A DNA stretch of 64,000 nt, taken from the NCBI GenBank assembly GCA_947488345.1, contig CANKZQ010000001.1:819501-883500 (forward strand), written 5' to 3'. The translations under genes were made by a program, and so were the position numbers. Numbering within the stretch: position 1 is the stretch's first letter; each line of letters opens with the position of its first letter. The DNA comes from an uncultured Flavobacteriaceae bacterium. Its GTDB lineage: Bacteria > Bacteroidota > Bacteroidia > Flavobacteriales > Flavobacteriaceae. Shown here one piece after another: positions 1 to 9,207 of the stretch. The notes under the pieces were generated by a model, which was given only the letters and a program-made list of their open reading frames with translations, was not told the DNA's origin and did not search any database.

Positions 1-233
1 CCTTAAATAACCTAGATGCCGAGTTGCTCGAATTTCAAGTTCGAGAAGGTTCGAAAATAACTCATAAAATAATTAGAGAGTTGAATTTTCCGCGCGAAGC
101 GACTATTGGAGGTGTTATTAGAGATGGAAAAGGACATATCGCTTTGGGTGATTTTAAAATTCAAGCGCATGACAAAGTTGTTGTAAGTTGTTTGGCCGAT
201 GCTTTACCAAAAGTTGAGAAGTTTTTTGATTAA
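1..233 (+). CDS. trkA: Trk potassium uptake protein TrkA, C-terminal fragment
   Basis: This is the 3' end of a gene that begins before the window; the frame is open from base 3 to a TAA at 231-233 (about 76 residues visible). The visible part reads as a TrkA-C (RCK_C) domain: a strand-rich segment (EFQVREGSKI), a conserved helix (REL-FPREATIGGVIRDG) and a closing strand before a short tail. In the family TrkA is the cytoplasmic, nucleotide-binding gating ring of the TrkH potassium channel. trkH starts 13 bases downstream on the same strand, which supports the call. The NAD-binding N-terminal part cannot be assessed here. Confidence 0.85.
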   Translation, partial: LNNLDAELLEFQVREGSKITHKIIRELNFPREATIGGVIRDGKGHIALGDFKIQAHDKVVVSCLADALPKVEKFFD

Positions 234-246
234 ATCCTTCTTTTAG

Positions 247-1758
247 ATGAAAAAATTAAACATAAAAATCATTTTTCAAATGATGGGCTTTTTGCTCATT
301 TTTAATGGTGCTTTTATGTTCATTTCTGCCGGTATAAGTCTTTTCTACAAAGAAGACGCAGCTCAAGGTATATTCTTTGCGGGACTCGTTACAATACTTA
401 TCGGACTCTTATTTAGATTTACAACGCGAGGATTTAACAAAGTAGTCAAAAAACGAGAAGGTTATATTGTCGTTACTTTAGGCTGGATTTTAATGTCCTT
501 ATCTGGTACTCTTCCCTATCTTTTTACAGAGTCGATTACCACCTTTACAAACGCATTTTTTGAAACTATTTCGGGATATACAACAACAGGAGCGTCTATT
601 TTGAACGACATAGAGCGCATGCCAAAAGGTATTTTATTTTGGCGAAGTACCACACATTGGATTGGCGGAATGGGTATTATTGTACTTACAATTGCAGTCT
701 TACCATTATTAGGGATTGGTGGAATGCAACTTTTTGCCGCGGAAGCTCCTGGTCCATCGGCAGACAAATTACATCCTAGAATTACAGACACTGCGAAACG
801 ACTGTGGTATATTTATTTCGGATTAACAATCACAGAAGCCATTCTTCTAAAATTCGCAGGCATGGGCATGTTTGACGCAGCAAATCACGCCATGAGTACG
901 CTCTCTACAGGTGGATTTTCAACGAAAAATGCAAGTATTGCGCATTGGAATGATCGCCCAATCATACAGTATATTATTACCTTTTTTATGTTCCTTGCAG
1001 GTGTAAATTTTGTACTGAGTTACTTCGCTTTTAAAGGAAAGTTTAAAAAAATAATTAATGATGAAGAATTTGTGACCTATTTCTTCAATATTATTGGAAT
1101 TGTATTAATAGTTTCATTGGTCGTTTATTTTAATGCCGACATTTCAAAAACCCCTACCACTACTCAATTAATAGCACACCCAATGGTGCATGGAGAATTG
1201 GAGAGTGCTTTTAGACACGGTCTCTTTCAAGTGGTAGCTATCATTACCACTACTGGTTTTGTGAGTGCTGACTTTACGTTATGGACACCATTTTTGACAG
1301 TTTTGTTTTTTATTTTGATGTTTTTCGGAGCTTCTGCCGGTTCCACCGCGGGAGGTGTGAAATTTGTTCGACATATCATTATGATTAAAAATGGTTATTT
1401 AGAATTTAAAAGATCATTACATCCTAATGCTATTATTCCAGTTAGATTCAATAAAAAATCTATATCTCAAGATATTGTTTTTAATATCATGGCATTTATT
1501 GTCTTGTACTTAATTGTATTTGCCGTTGGTGCCTTAGGATTCGGGCTGTTTGGATTAGACTATATATCAGCGGTTGGAGCTGCTGCTTCATCATTAGGTA
1601 ATGTTGGGCCTGCCTTCGGATCTTTAAGCCCTGTTCATAATTATGATATTTTACCTACTGTTGGTAAGTGGTGGTCTGCATTTTTAATGCTTTTAGGAAG
1701 ATTAGAATTGTTTACTGTGCTTATTTTGTTCACACCTTACTTTTGGAAAAACAATTAA
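247..1758 (+). CDS. trkH: Trk/Ktr potassium uptake system membrane subunit
   Basis: A 503-residue polytopic inner-membrane protein of normal length for TrkH. Four selectivity-filter loops are visible: TTTGAS (112-117), STGGFS (220-225), TTTGF (334-338) and SSLGNVGPAFG (about 448-458), each between hydrophobic helices, the pattern of the four M1-P-M2 repeats of the family. It forms the K+ pore gated by TrkA, whose gene ends 13 bases upstream, so the two are very probably co-transcribed. An ATG with a purine-rich leader decides the start. The next gene begins 2 bases after the stop. Confidence 0.93.
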   Translation: MKKLNIKIIFQMMGFLLIFNGAFMFISAGISLFYKEDAAQGIFFAGLVTILIGLLFRFTTRGFNKVVKKREGYIVVTLGWILMSLSGTLPYLFTESITTFTNAFFETISGYTTTGASILNDIERMPKGILFWRSTTHWIGGMGIIVLTIAVLPLLGIGGMQLFAAEAPGPSADKLHPRITDTAKRLWYIYFGLTITEAILLKFAGMGMFDAANHAMSTLSTGGFSTKNASIAHWNDRPIIQYIITFFMFLAGVNFVLSYFAFKGKFKKIINDEEFVTYFFNIIGIVLIVSLVVYFNADISKTPTTTQLIAHPMVHGELESAFRHGLFQVVAIITTTGFVSADFTLWTPFLTVLFFILMFFGASAGSTAGGVKFVRHIIMIKNGYLEFKRSLHPNAIIPVRFNKKSISQDIVFNIMAFIVLYLIVFAVGALGFGLFGLDYISAVGAAASSLGNVGPAFGSLSPVHNYDILPTVGKWWSAFLMLLGRLELFTVLILFTPYFWKNN

Positions 1759-1760
1759 AA

Positions 1761-2540
1761 TTGACAATTAAGGATCAACTAAATAATGTATTGGTTTTTA
1801 AGACCCATCCTAAACGGATCATATCTTTAGTGCCTAGTCAAACAGAATTACTTGTAGCGTTAGGATTAGAAGATCAGATCGTTGGAATAACTAAATTTTG
1901 TATTCATCCAACTCATTTAAAAAAGCAAAAAGCGATTATAGGAGGTACTAAAAAGGTACATTATCAAAAAATCAGAGACCTCCATCCCGATATTATCGTA
2001 TGCAATAAAGAAGAAAACACCAAAGAAATGGTGATCGCTTTGCAAAAAATAGCACCTGTTTATGTTTCTGATATTTATACTATTACTGATGTTGTTCAAT
2101 TATTTTTAAACATAGGAACAATTTTCAACAAGGTTTCACTTGCCAGAAAGTTAGGAAGTGAATTACAAGATAAAGTGGTTGATTTTAAAGAGTTCATCAA
2201 AGACAAACCTCAAAAAAAAGTCGCCTACTTTATATGGGCCAATCCATGGATGGTTGCGGGCCGAGATAATTTCATCAATGAACTATTGAAGTTAAATAAC
2301 TATGACAATGTGTTTGAGGCAACAAGCAGATATCCCGAAATCGAGCTGAAGCAACTGTCAATAATAAAACCAGATATTATTCTATTATCTTCAGAACCCT
2401 ATCCTTTTAAAGAAAAACACTCCTCGCTATTACAACAATATAGCAATGCAGAAATCCTGTTTGTAGATGGTGAATTTTTTAGCTGGTATGGTTCCCGATT
2501 GTTACAATCTTTTGATTATTTTAAAAGTTTGCATGCATAA
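1761..2540 (+). CDS. Helical-backbone metal receptor (BtuF/FecB-like)
   Basis: A 259-residue protein of the periplasmic-binding-protein fold used for cobalamin and siderophore uptake. The opening KRIISLVPSQTELLVALGL, followed by VGITKFCIHP and later FIWANPWMVAGRDNFINELL, is typical of BtuF-like receptors. I chose the TTG at 1761, 2 bases after the trkH stop; the longer open frame would overlap trkH by about 90 bases. With this start there is no signal peptide, which is odd for a substrate-binding protein. No ABC permease or ATPase gene is adjacent. The ligand (corrinoid, heme or siderophore) cannot be told from the sequence. It ends just before a strong hairpin terminator. Confidence 0.75.
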   Translation: MTIKDQLNNVLVFKTHPKRIISLVPSQTELLVALGLEDQIVGITKFCIHPTHLKKQKAIIGGTKKVHYQKIRDLHPDIIVCNKEENTKEMVIALQKIAPVYVSDIYTITDVVQLFLNIGTIFNKVSLARKLGSELQDKVVDFKEFIKDKPQKKVAYFIWANPWMVAGRDNFINELLKLNNYDNVFEATSRYPEIELKQLSIIKPDIILLSSEPYPFKEKHSSLLQQYSNAEILFVDGEFFSWYGSRLLQSFDYFKSLHA

Positions 2541-2545
2541 AAAAA

Positions 2546-2570
2546 CCACCTCATCTGAGGTGGCTTTTTA
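2546..2570. terminator. Bidirectional intrinsic terminator between metal receptor gene and susD
   Basis: Perfect 8-bp stem CCACCTCA / TGAGGTGG with a 2-base loop, flanked by an A-run on the left and a T-run on the right. It can end transcription from both converging genes (stops at 2540 and 2585). Confidence 0.9.
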
Positions 2571-2584
2571 TCAACACTTTGGTC

Positions 2585-4075
2585 TTATTGTGGATTTTGA
2601 ACCATATTAGGATTCGCATCAAGTTCTTCACGTGGTATTAACCATTCCCATCTAATATCTCCTGCTGGAACTTCCAATACATTGTCAGCCAACGCTGCAG
2701 TATGATTCGCACCTGTTCGATCTAATGGAAGGTTCAAACGTTTTAAATCTAAAAATCTAAATCCTTCTCCCCAAAGTTCAATTCTTCGTTGAATCATAAT
2801 TTCATCAATCAAAGCTTGACCCGTATTTGTAGACAAGGTATAAGCATCATCTCTCGTAGTTACTAAATCAAATAAAACTTGAGCAGCAGGACCATCATTT
2901 CCGCTTCTAGCTTGAGCCTCTGCTTCGATTAAATACATCTCTGCAGCTCTCATATGTGGTACATCCATACTACTATCACCATTACTGGCAGCCAAAAACT
3001 TTTGATTTGTATATGGTCTTCTTTGATGTATACTTAATAACGATTTACCAGAAGGAAGGTTTAAGTGTTCTCCAGTTGGATCCCATAAGCCTTTTCTAAC
3101 ATCGGTTGCCGGAATCAAATCATACAATGTTGAATTGATAGATCTAGGATTCCCTCGTATCGCAGAAGAGCTAAAGTTTCTAGAAATATAAGCTCCATAA
3201 GTTCCAAATCCATCGTTTTGATCCGTTTGAATTTGACTAGCCCACATAAATTCTGGATTACTCTCAGATGAACTCTGAAAACCATTTGCATAGGTTGCTT
3301 GACTCATCAAACTAAAATCTTCACGTGCCTCTTGAGCCATTTGACTTGCTAATGCCCAATTTCCCATGGTCAATGCTACTCTCGCTTTCACTCCTTTAGC
3401 CACTGCCTGATTTATATGAGATTTATTGGCTCTTGGTAAACCCTCTAAGGCCAAAATTGCCGCATCTAAATCATTATTGATTTCAGTATATACCTCTTCT
3501 ACAGTATTTCTGGCCAATTGTTCTTCCAGGGCACTCTTCTTATAAGGAACACCTAGTTGAGAATTACCACCGCCAGCAACATATCTTCCGCCATATGTTT
3601 GCACCAATTGATAGTGTGACCATGCTCTGTATGTCAAAGCTTGTCCTAAGATCTCATTTTTTTCCTCTTCAGGTCCTTCTGCATCTGCAATTCCATTAAC
3701 CAACACATTTGCGTTCGCAATGATTATATAATATGACCTCCAAGGAAATTCACTGTAAAAATCAGTGTCACTTCTTCCCGCTGTCCATTTATATACTCTA
3801 TTATGCCATTGTTCTCTATGTACTATTTGATCTTCTCCCATCAAGTCCATATGAATGTAAATACCCCCAATTCCACAATTTCCTTGAATCGCATTCCAAC
3901 GTGTATAAAGAGATCTGTGAATCCCATTGACTACCGCTTTTGCAGTTGCCGTCGAAGCAACAGCCTCACTAGCAGCCACTTGATCAGAAGGTACTGTTTC
4001 CAAAAAGTCGTCCTTACAAGAGTTCAGAAGAACTACTCCTAAAACGAGTATTAAAATTAATTTTGCTTTTTTCAT
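2585..4075 (-). CDS. RagB/SusD family nutrient-uptake outer membrane lipoprotein
   Basis: A 496-residue SusD homologue. The N-terminus is a lipoprotein signal (hydrophobic run then LLNSC, Cys20) followed by KDDFLETVPSD, a very common SusD opening. The body carries TPR-like helices (EILGQALTYRAWSHYQLVQTYG) and ends with AEMYLIEAEAQAR and MIQRRIELWGEGFRFLDLKR, which are hallmark SusD C-terminal motifs. In the family it is the surface lid that binds glycans or peptides and hands them to its SusC partner, whose gene ends 4 bases upstream. The substrate is not evident: no glycoside hydrolase, lyase or sulfatase gene is adjacent. It shares a terminator with the converging metal-receptor gene. Confidence 0.95.
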   Translation of the reverse strand: MKKAKLILILVLGVVLLNSCKDDFLETVPSDQVAASEAVASTATAKAVVNGIHRSLYTRWNAIQGNCGIGGIYIHMDLMGEDQIVHREQWHNRVYKWTAGRSDTDFYSEFPWRSYYIIIANANVLVNGIADAEGPEEEKNEILGQALTYRAWSHYQLVQTYGGRYVAGGGNSQLGVPYKKSALEEQLARNTVEEVYTEINNDLDAAILALEGLPRANKSHINQAVAKGVKARVALTMGNWALASQMAQEAREDFSLMSQATYANGFQSSSESNPEFMWASQIQTDQNDGFGTYGAYISRNFSSSAIRGNPRSINSTLYDLIPATDVRKGLWDPTGEHLNLPSGKSLLSIHQRRPYTNQKFLAASNGDSSMDVPHMRAAEMYLIEAEAQARSGNDGPAAQVLFDLVTTRDDAYTLSTNTGQALIDEIMIQRRIELWGEGFRFLDLKRLNLPLDRTGANHTAALADNVLEVPAGDIRWEWLIPREELDANPNMVQNPQ

Positions 4076-4079
4076 TGTA

Positions 4080-7000
4080 TTATAATTTTACGTTTAAACC
4101 AAATGATATAATCCTTGACGGTGTAAATACATTCGATGTATTACCGTTAAACTGCTGTTGTACGTTCAAACCTTTTCTTGCATTTATCGAAAATACATTC
4201 TCTGCCGTCGCGTATAATCTCAAATAAGATACCCCTACTTTTTCAGCAATATCGTCGTTAAAGGTATACGACAGATTCGCCTGTCTTAAATTAATAAATG
4301 AAGCATCAGTTAACCATCTATCAGAAGTAGCATCCCATTGTGACGCAAATGAAGCATCTAACCTTGGTATATCTGTAATATCACCAGGTTGCTGCCAGCG
4401 ATCTAAAATATCTACATGTCTGGCAGTTCCGTAAGACCCTGCGCTTAAAATTCCTGCATAATTAAAATCTAACGTTTCTCCTCCTATTTGATAGGTAAAT
4501 AAGGTTGACAAAGAAAAGTTCTTATAGGTAAACTCGTTTGATATAGAACCTGTAAGATCTGGAATTGCAGTTCCAGCATAATGGAATCTTGCATTATTAG
4601 AATTTGGAGTTACTGCTATCCCATCAACCGTTCTAACTCCTGTTGCCGTAGGATCTTCGGCCACAAATAGACCTGAACCATCAGTAGGGTCAACACCATA
4701 CCAATCACGCAACCAATAATCGAACAAGCCTTTACCCACTTGTAATTTTTTAGTTCCATTAATAATTTCTCCTTGAGGAAGCTTCGTAAATTGATTTTCA
4801 ATTGTAGCAGCATTTACTGTTAGATTCCAAGAAAAATTGTCATTTTTAATGATATCGGCAGACAAGCTCAACTCAATTCCACGATTGTATAAAGTTCCTA
4901 TGTTTTGAAGCTTGTTATCTGCTCCATCAGAAAATGCCACCGGAACGTTAAAAATCAAATTTTGTGATTCCTTGTTATAGTATTCTATAGAGCCTCTCAA
5001 TCTATCAAAAACACCAAACTCAACAGCCACATCAAAATTTGCACTTGTTTCCCATTCTAAATCAGGTGCTCCTAAACTCGACCTAATAACTCCTGGTTCA
5101 TTTTGATTGTTATTATCTAAGGCAAAAGTAGCTTGTGCCGGGTTATACGACGCGAATCCATTGGCATCCAATATTCTACTATTACCTAGCTCACCATAGG
5201 ATGCTCTTAACTTTAACTGATTTATCCAAGAAACATCAGCAATGAAGTCTTCTTTATCAACACTCCAAGAACCCCCTACTGACCAAAATGTACCCCATCT
5301 TTTCTCACTCGCAAATCGCGACGAACCATCAGTTCGAATTGAACTACTCAAAAAGTATTTATTATCATAATTATAATTCAATCTTCCGAAGTAACTATCA
5401 TCAGTTGCTTCATTTCTAATAGATCTAAGATCTGTTGTTTCAACAAAATTGATCAACTCTAAATTACCTGCAGCAATTTGATTTCTTCGTGTTCCATTTA
5501 AATCATCAATTTCTAATTGTTGACTTTCATGACCTGCTAATACTTCAAAATTATGAATGTCATTAAGGGATTTTGTATAATTCAATAATTGGTTAAATCC
5601 AACTGTTCTTGTTCTTATGAATTGTTTAAATCCTAAACCTGTTGGTGCTCCGTCGCCAATAACAGTATTCCAGAAAAAAGTATTGTAGAAATTTTGTTCT
5701 TCATAACTTAAATTAGTTCTCAACGTCAATCCTTCTGCCAAGGTAATATCAGCATATGTTTTTAAGTTTAGATTTGTTATTTCGTCAAAATCAACATCTA
5801 ATTGTCTTTCAAGTACAACATGTCTACCAGTACTGGCACCACTTGGTCTATTGTCATTAATATCAAATTGTCTGTTTCCATTGGCATCTAATACGAATTC
5901 ACCTGTTACAGGGTCATGCTCATAAATTGGATAGATAGGTCCGATTTCTCTCGTAAAACGGAAGGCATTTCTAAAACTATTTGTTCCTCCAAGTTGTCCT
6001 TGATTACTTTCTGATTTACTAGCCGCAAGATTCCCACCAAGTCTTAACCATTTCTTGGCTTGATAGTTCACATTTACTCTAGACGTAAATCGCTCAAAAT
6101 CCGATTTTACCAAATAGCCTTCTTCGTCTAAATAACCAAATGACGCAAAAAAGTCAGCGTTTTCGGTTCTTCCTTGATAACTAACATCTGCCGTTCTTCT
6201 AATACCTGTTCTTGTAATGGCACCTTCCCAATCAAAATCATTGTATAACAGAGATGCATTTGGGTTTATGCGTCCATCGGTTCCTACAATTTGATTGTTC
6301 GGAACGTTAAAAGGGTTGTATCCCAAAATTCCAAAAATTCCATCACTAGCCGCTTGATTTGCCGCTGCTAAATCGGCTGCACTACTCGTACCTGGTATTG
6401 CCGAAGTATTTCTTAGTGCCTCCCACATAATTGGATAATAATCGAAAGCATCAATTCTATCATATTCAGGAATTGATCTATCAACCATACTTGTTGAGAT
6501 ATTTATAGAGAGTTCACCTTTTCCGGTCTTTCCTCTCTTGGTGGTTACCAATACCACCCCATTTGTTGCTTTATTACCGTATAGAGCTGTTGATGACGCA
6601 TCTTTTAAAATCGTAATATTTTCAATATCATTTGGATTGATATTTGCTAGATTTCCATTAATGGGAATTCCATCAACAACATATAAAGGGGCGTTCGAGG
6701 CCGTAAAAGAACCAAAACCTCTAATACGAATGTTTTGACCAGATCCTGGTTGTCCGCTTGCTGTTGCGATTACACCAGGTGAGGCCCCTTCAATTGCAGT
6801 AGAAAGATTCGTAATCGATCGTTTTTCAATGTCTCTTGTATTTATTTGAGTAACTGATCCAGTAATTGCTTCTTTACTAGAAGTACCATAAGCAACTACA
6901 ACTACTTCATCTAAAACGTTACCGCTTTCTAGTGTTACATCAATTACGTTTGATGCACCAACCGTTTTTTCTTGAGAGACCATACCTACGAAGCTAAACA

Positions 7001-7211
7001 CAAGAATATCTCCTGTATTGGCTCTGATGGTATACTTTCCGTCAAAATCAGTTTCGGTACCCGTAGTGGTACCCTTAATAATAATACTTACTCCTGGTAG
7101 TGGTCCTGTATCATCTGTAACAGTACCAGAAATAGTTTTCTCTTGTGCAAAAGTAAATTGCATAACAAACACTAATAATAGTGTTAAAAGACTAAATCGC
7201 TTTGTTTTCAT
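4080..7211 (-). CDS. SusC/RagA family TonB-linked outer membrane transporter
   Basis: A 1043-residue TonB-dependent porin of the SusC class. Order: signal peptide ending FTFAQ (about residue 22), a carboxypeptidase-regulatory-like domain (SGTVTDDTGPLPGVSIIIKGT, about 24-110), a TonB-box region (LDEVVVVAYG), a plug domain (IRIRGFGS...PLYVVDGIPI, and ILKDASSTALYGNKATNGVV), then a beta-barrel ending in an aliphatic/basic strand (FGLNVKL). It imports the ligand captured by the downstream SusD, using energy from TonB. The long leader upstream holds an inverted repeat and a possible operator shared with the AraC-type regulator gene at 7451-8986. Confidence 0.96.
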   Translation of the reverse strand: MKTKRFSLLTLLLVFVMQFTFAQEKTISGTVTDDTGPLPGVSIIIKGTTTGTETDFDGKYTIRANTGDILVFSFVGMVSQEKTVGASNVIDVTLESGNVLDEVVVVAYGTSSKEAITGSVTQINTRDIEKRSITNLSTAIEGASPGVIATASGQPGSGQNIRIRGFGSFTASNAPLYVVDGIPINGNLANINPNDIENITILKDASSTALYGNKATNGVVLVTTKRGKTGKGELSINISTSMVDRSIPEYDRIDAFDYYPIMWEALRNTSAIPGTSSAADLAAANQAASDGIFGILGYNPFNVPNNQIVGTDGRINPNASLLYNDFDWEGAITRTGIRRTADVSYQGRTENADFFASFGYLDEEGYLVKSDFERFTSRVNVNYQAKKWLRLGGNLAASKSESNQGQLGGTNSFRNAFRFTREIGPIYPIYEHDPVTGEFVLDANGNRQFDINDNRPSGASTGRHVVLERQLDVDFDEITNLNLKTYADITLAEGLTLRTNLSYEEQNFYNTFFWNTVIGDGAPTGLGFKQFIRTRTVGFNQLLNYTKSLNDIHNFEVLAGHESQQLEIDDLNGTRRNQIAAGNLELINFVETTDLRSIRNEATDDSYFGRLNYNYDNKYFLSSSIRTDGSSRFASEKRWGTFWSVGGSWSVDKEDFIADVSWINQLKLRASYGELGNSRILDANGFASYNPAQATFALDNNNQNEPGVIRSSLGAPDLEWETSANFDVAVEFGVFDRLRGSIEYYNKESQNLIFNVPVAFSDGADNKLQNIGTLYNRGIELSLSADIIKNDNFSWNLTVNAATIENQFTKLPQGEIINGTKKLQVGKGLFDYWLRDWYGVDPTDGSGLFVAEDPTATGVRTVDGIAVTPNSNNARFHYAGTAIPDLTGSISNEFTYKNFSLSTLFTYQIGGETLDFNYAGILSAGSYGTARHVDILDRWQQPGDITDIPRLDASFASQWDATSDRWLTDASFINLRQANLSYTFNDDIAEKVGVSYLRLYATAENVFSINARKGLNVQQQFNGNTSNVFTPSRIISFGLNVKL

Positions 7212-7276
7212 ATTTAATTATTTGAATTAGTAAATTAGAGATTCAAACTCTCTTAAATTGTGTACAGATCAAATAA

Positions 7277-7352
7277 GGCAGGCAATAAATAAAATACCTT
7301 TAATGAAGTCAAAGTTTAGTGGAAATTAAAAATAGATTCTTATTGCCTTGCC
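7277..7352 (-). promoter_or_regulatory. Long-range inverted repeat in the susC leader
   Basis: Arms GGCAGGCAATAA (7277-7288) and TTATTGCCTTGCC (7340-7352) are complementary over 12 positions with one bulged base and are separated by about 50 bases. They lie 66 to 141 bases upstream of the susC start. In RNA they would close a large stem-loop in the susC leader. No T-run follows directly, so a simple terminator is unlikely. Confidence 0.5.
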
Positions 7353-7394
7353 ATAATTAATTCAAATACAAAACAAAAAGACGTTTTTAAGTAT

Positions 7395-7412
7395 TATTTA
7401 TAGGTAAGACTT
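7395..7412 (-). promoter_or_regulatory. Putative operator, copy 1 (upstream of susC)
   Basis: On the minus strand this reads AAGTCTTACCTATAAATA. It matches 16 of 18 bases of a second copy at 9103-9120 upstream of the AraC-type regulator gene. It sits about 184 bases upstream of the susC start. AraC-family proteins often bind direct or inverted sites of this length, so a role as regulator binding site is inferred. Confidence 0.5.
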
Positions 7413-7450
7413 ATAATAACTAACCTAGCCGAGAAAGATTTACTAATTTT

Positions 7451-8986
7451 TTACGCGGAAGTTGCGAGATCAATTCCGTTTACTTTTTTAATATACTGCG
7501 TTGGTGTAAGACCTGTTTCCTCCTTAAAGGCCTTATTAAAAGTTACTTTGTTATTAAACCCAACATCGTAGGCCACGTCAATAATATTTAGATTGTTATG
7601 AAGATCATTTCTAAATATCTCTTGTGCTTCTTGAATTCGATACTTGTTGATGAGATTGAAAAAGTTTACGTCGAAATGTTCATTGATTACCTGAGAAATA
7701 TTATGTCGTGTTGTACCTAACTTTTCGGCTAGTATATCTAAACTGATAGTATTCATTTTATAGATCTTTCCCTCATTTAATAGCGCAAGCAACTGCGCTT
7801 TCAAGTCGTTAGAAAAATTCTCTGTTAACCCTGATTTTTTATACTTATGAGATTCTTCCGCAAATAAATACTTTTTGCTGAAAACTCTTGGACTGACATA
7901 AGCCGTATATCCTACATACAGAACAATACATGCCAACATGATCACTTGAGAGTACAACATAAAATTATTGTCTCTCATAAAAACAACGTGTGTTACCAAA
8001 ACAATAGCATAAATAACATAGGTTACCGCATATAATAGATTTAGAGCAGACATATTTCGTTGCCATTTTATAATTTCGGAACCTATCTTAGAGGGTTTCT
8101 TAGAATTCTTCAGATATATTCTAAAAGTTAAAAAACCATACACCAATAATGAAACCGCTTTGATAAAAACAATGACATTTAATGTGGAAGCGAAATCCTG
8201 ATCTACATTAAATATTTTGAATTGCTTAATTTCTGGTGACAAGGCATAAATCGGAATAAAATAAATGACTATTGCCACTGTCGGGATCAGATGTAGAACA
8301 TCTACCCATTTGAAAGTATGTTTATCTGAAATTCGTTTAAAGTAAAAATACAGTAATGGTCCATATAAAAAAGAAAAGGTAATTGTTGCCCAATAAGAGT
8401 TTGGGAGATAAAAGATGTAATTCGTTAAGTAGAGTGACAAATGTATGAGGAACAACGAATGACATAAAACGAATAGTCCAATTAACAAATTCGCAATCAT
8501 ATCTCCTTTTTTTCTCATATTAAGAACCAATGCGATAAAAAGACCAATAATACCGGAGGCCATAAAAAACAATATCCACCCATCAATTTTTGGCTTATAT
8601 GACGAAACCAAGCTTTTGTATTCTTTCGATGTTTTTATGTTCTGTAAAGAAGTATCATCTAAAATAGCAATATCATAGGTCCCTTTTATATACTTCTCTA
8701 TATAAAGTTTTGCCTGTTGAGCATTTCCCAAATAACCATAACTCAATCCAATCCTTTTGTGATCAGAGCTAGTCAAGTTGGTATTTTGATTGATTTTCTT
8801 ATTATACCAAGCAACCACAAGCGACGCATTCTTTTCAGTTACCTTTTGTTCACTATAGGTAGCATACAAGCTATCGACCTGTGTTTCTTTCATAAAAGAA
8901 TCAGGATCGGATAGATAGGTCTTGGCGTTTAGGTTACAAATACCAATCACTAAGAATAACAGGTGTATTATTCTTTTTGACTTCAT
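7451..8986 (-). CDS. Membrane-embedded AraC-family transcriptional regulator
   Basis: A 511-residue hybrid protein. Residues 1-22 form a signal peptide (ICNLNA); about 23-130 form a helical, TPR-like periplasmic part (SYGYLGNAQQAKLYIEKY); about 135-370 hold seven or so hydrophobic helices; about 408-502 form an AraC double helix-turn-helix (LDILAEKLGTTRHNISQVIN, then IIDVAYDVGFNNKVTFNKAF, GLTPTQYIKK). This layout is a one-component sensor regulator: signal sensed outside or in the membrane, DNA bound inside. It sits 239 bases upstream of susC in the same direction, so it probably controls the SusC/D pair. An 18-bp sequence repeated upstream of both genes is a candidate site. It differs from the hybrid two-component and ECF-sigma systems most often paired with susCD. 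Confidence 0.88.
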   Translation of the reverse strand: MKSKRIIHLLFLVIGICNLNAKTYLSDPDSFMKETQVDSLYATYSEQKVTEKNASLVVAWYNKKINQNTNLTSSDHKRIGLSYGYLGNAQQAKLYIEKYIKGTYDIAILDDTSLQNIKTSKEYKSLVSSYKPKIDGWILFFMASGIIGLFIALVLNMRKKGDMIANLLIGLFVLCHSLFLIHLSLYLTNYIFYLPNSYWATITFSFLYGPLLYFYFKRISDKHTFKWVDVLHLIPTVAIVIYFIPIYALSPEIKQFKIFNVDQDFASTLNVIVFIKAVSLLVYGFLTFRIYLKNSKKPSKIGSEIIKWQRNMSALNLLYAVTYVIYAIVLVTHVVFMRDNNFMLYSQVIMLACIVLYVGYTAYVSPRVFSKKYLFAEESHKYKKSGLTENFSNDLKAQLLALLNEGKIYKMNTISLDILAEKLGTTRHNISQVINEHFDVNFFNLINKYRIQEAQEIFRNDLHNNLNIIDVAYDVGFNNKVTFNKAFKEETGLTPTQYIKKVNGIDLATSA

Positions 8987-9102
8987 TTTTAAGGTATGCT
9001 ATTTGAATTATTAAGTTAAAGATAGCATAAATTTAACCGAATTCTTTGTTAACACGCTCGTTAATTATTTGTTAAACCACTCATAAACAGTAAGTCCCGA
9101 TA

Positions 9103-9120
9103 AAGTCTTACTTATAAACA
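9103..9120 (+). promoter_or_regulatory. Putative operator, copy 2 (upstream of the AraC-type gene)
   Basis: Reads AAGTCTTACTTATAAACA on the plus strand, 117-134 bases upstream of the regulator start and 88 bases before the divergent gene at 9208. A partly matching inverted half AGTAAG lies at 9089-9094, facing CTTACT at 9107-9112. Together with copy 1 it suggests autoregulation. Confidence 0.5.
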
Positions 9121-9207
9121 CCTCTTTAAGAATATTTTAACTAGTCATAAAATATTACTCAATAATTATTCGTAATTTGCTCTAACTACAGTCATTATAT
9201 TTATCGC

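Noticed and set aside
1668-1760. Upstream extension of the metal-receptor frame into trkH
   Set aside because: It would overlap trkH by about 90 bases and adds residues with no family match; the TTG at 1761 fits better.
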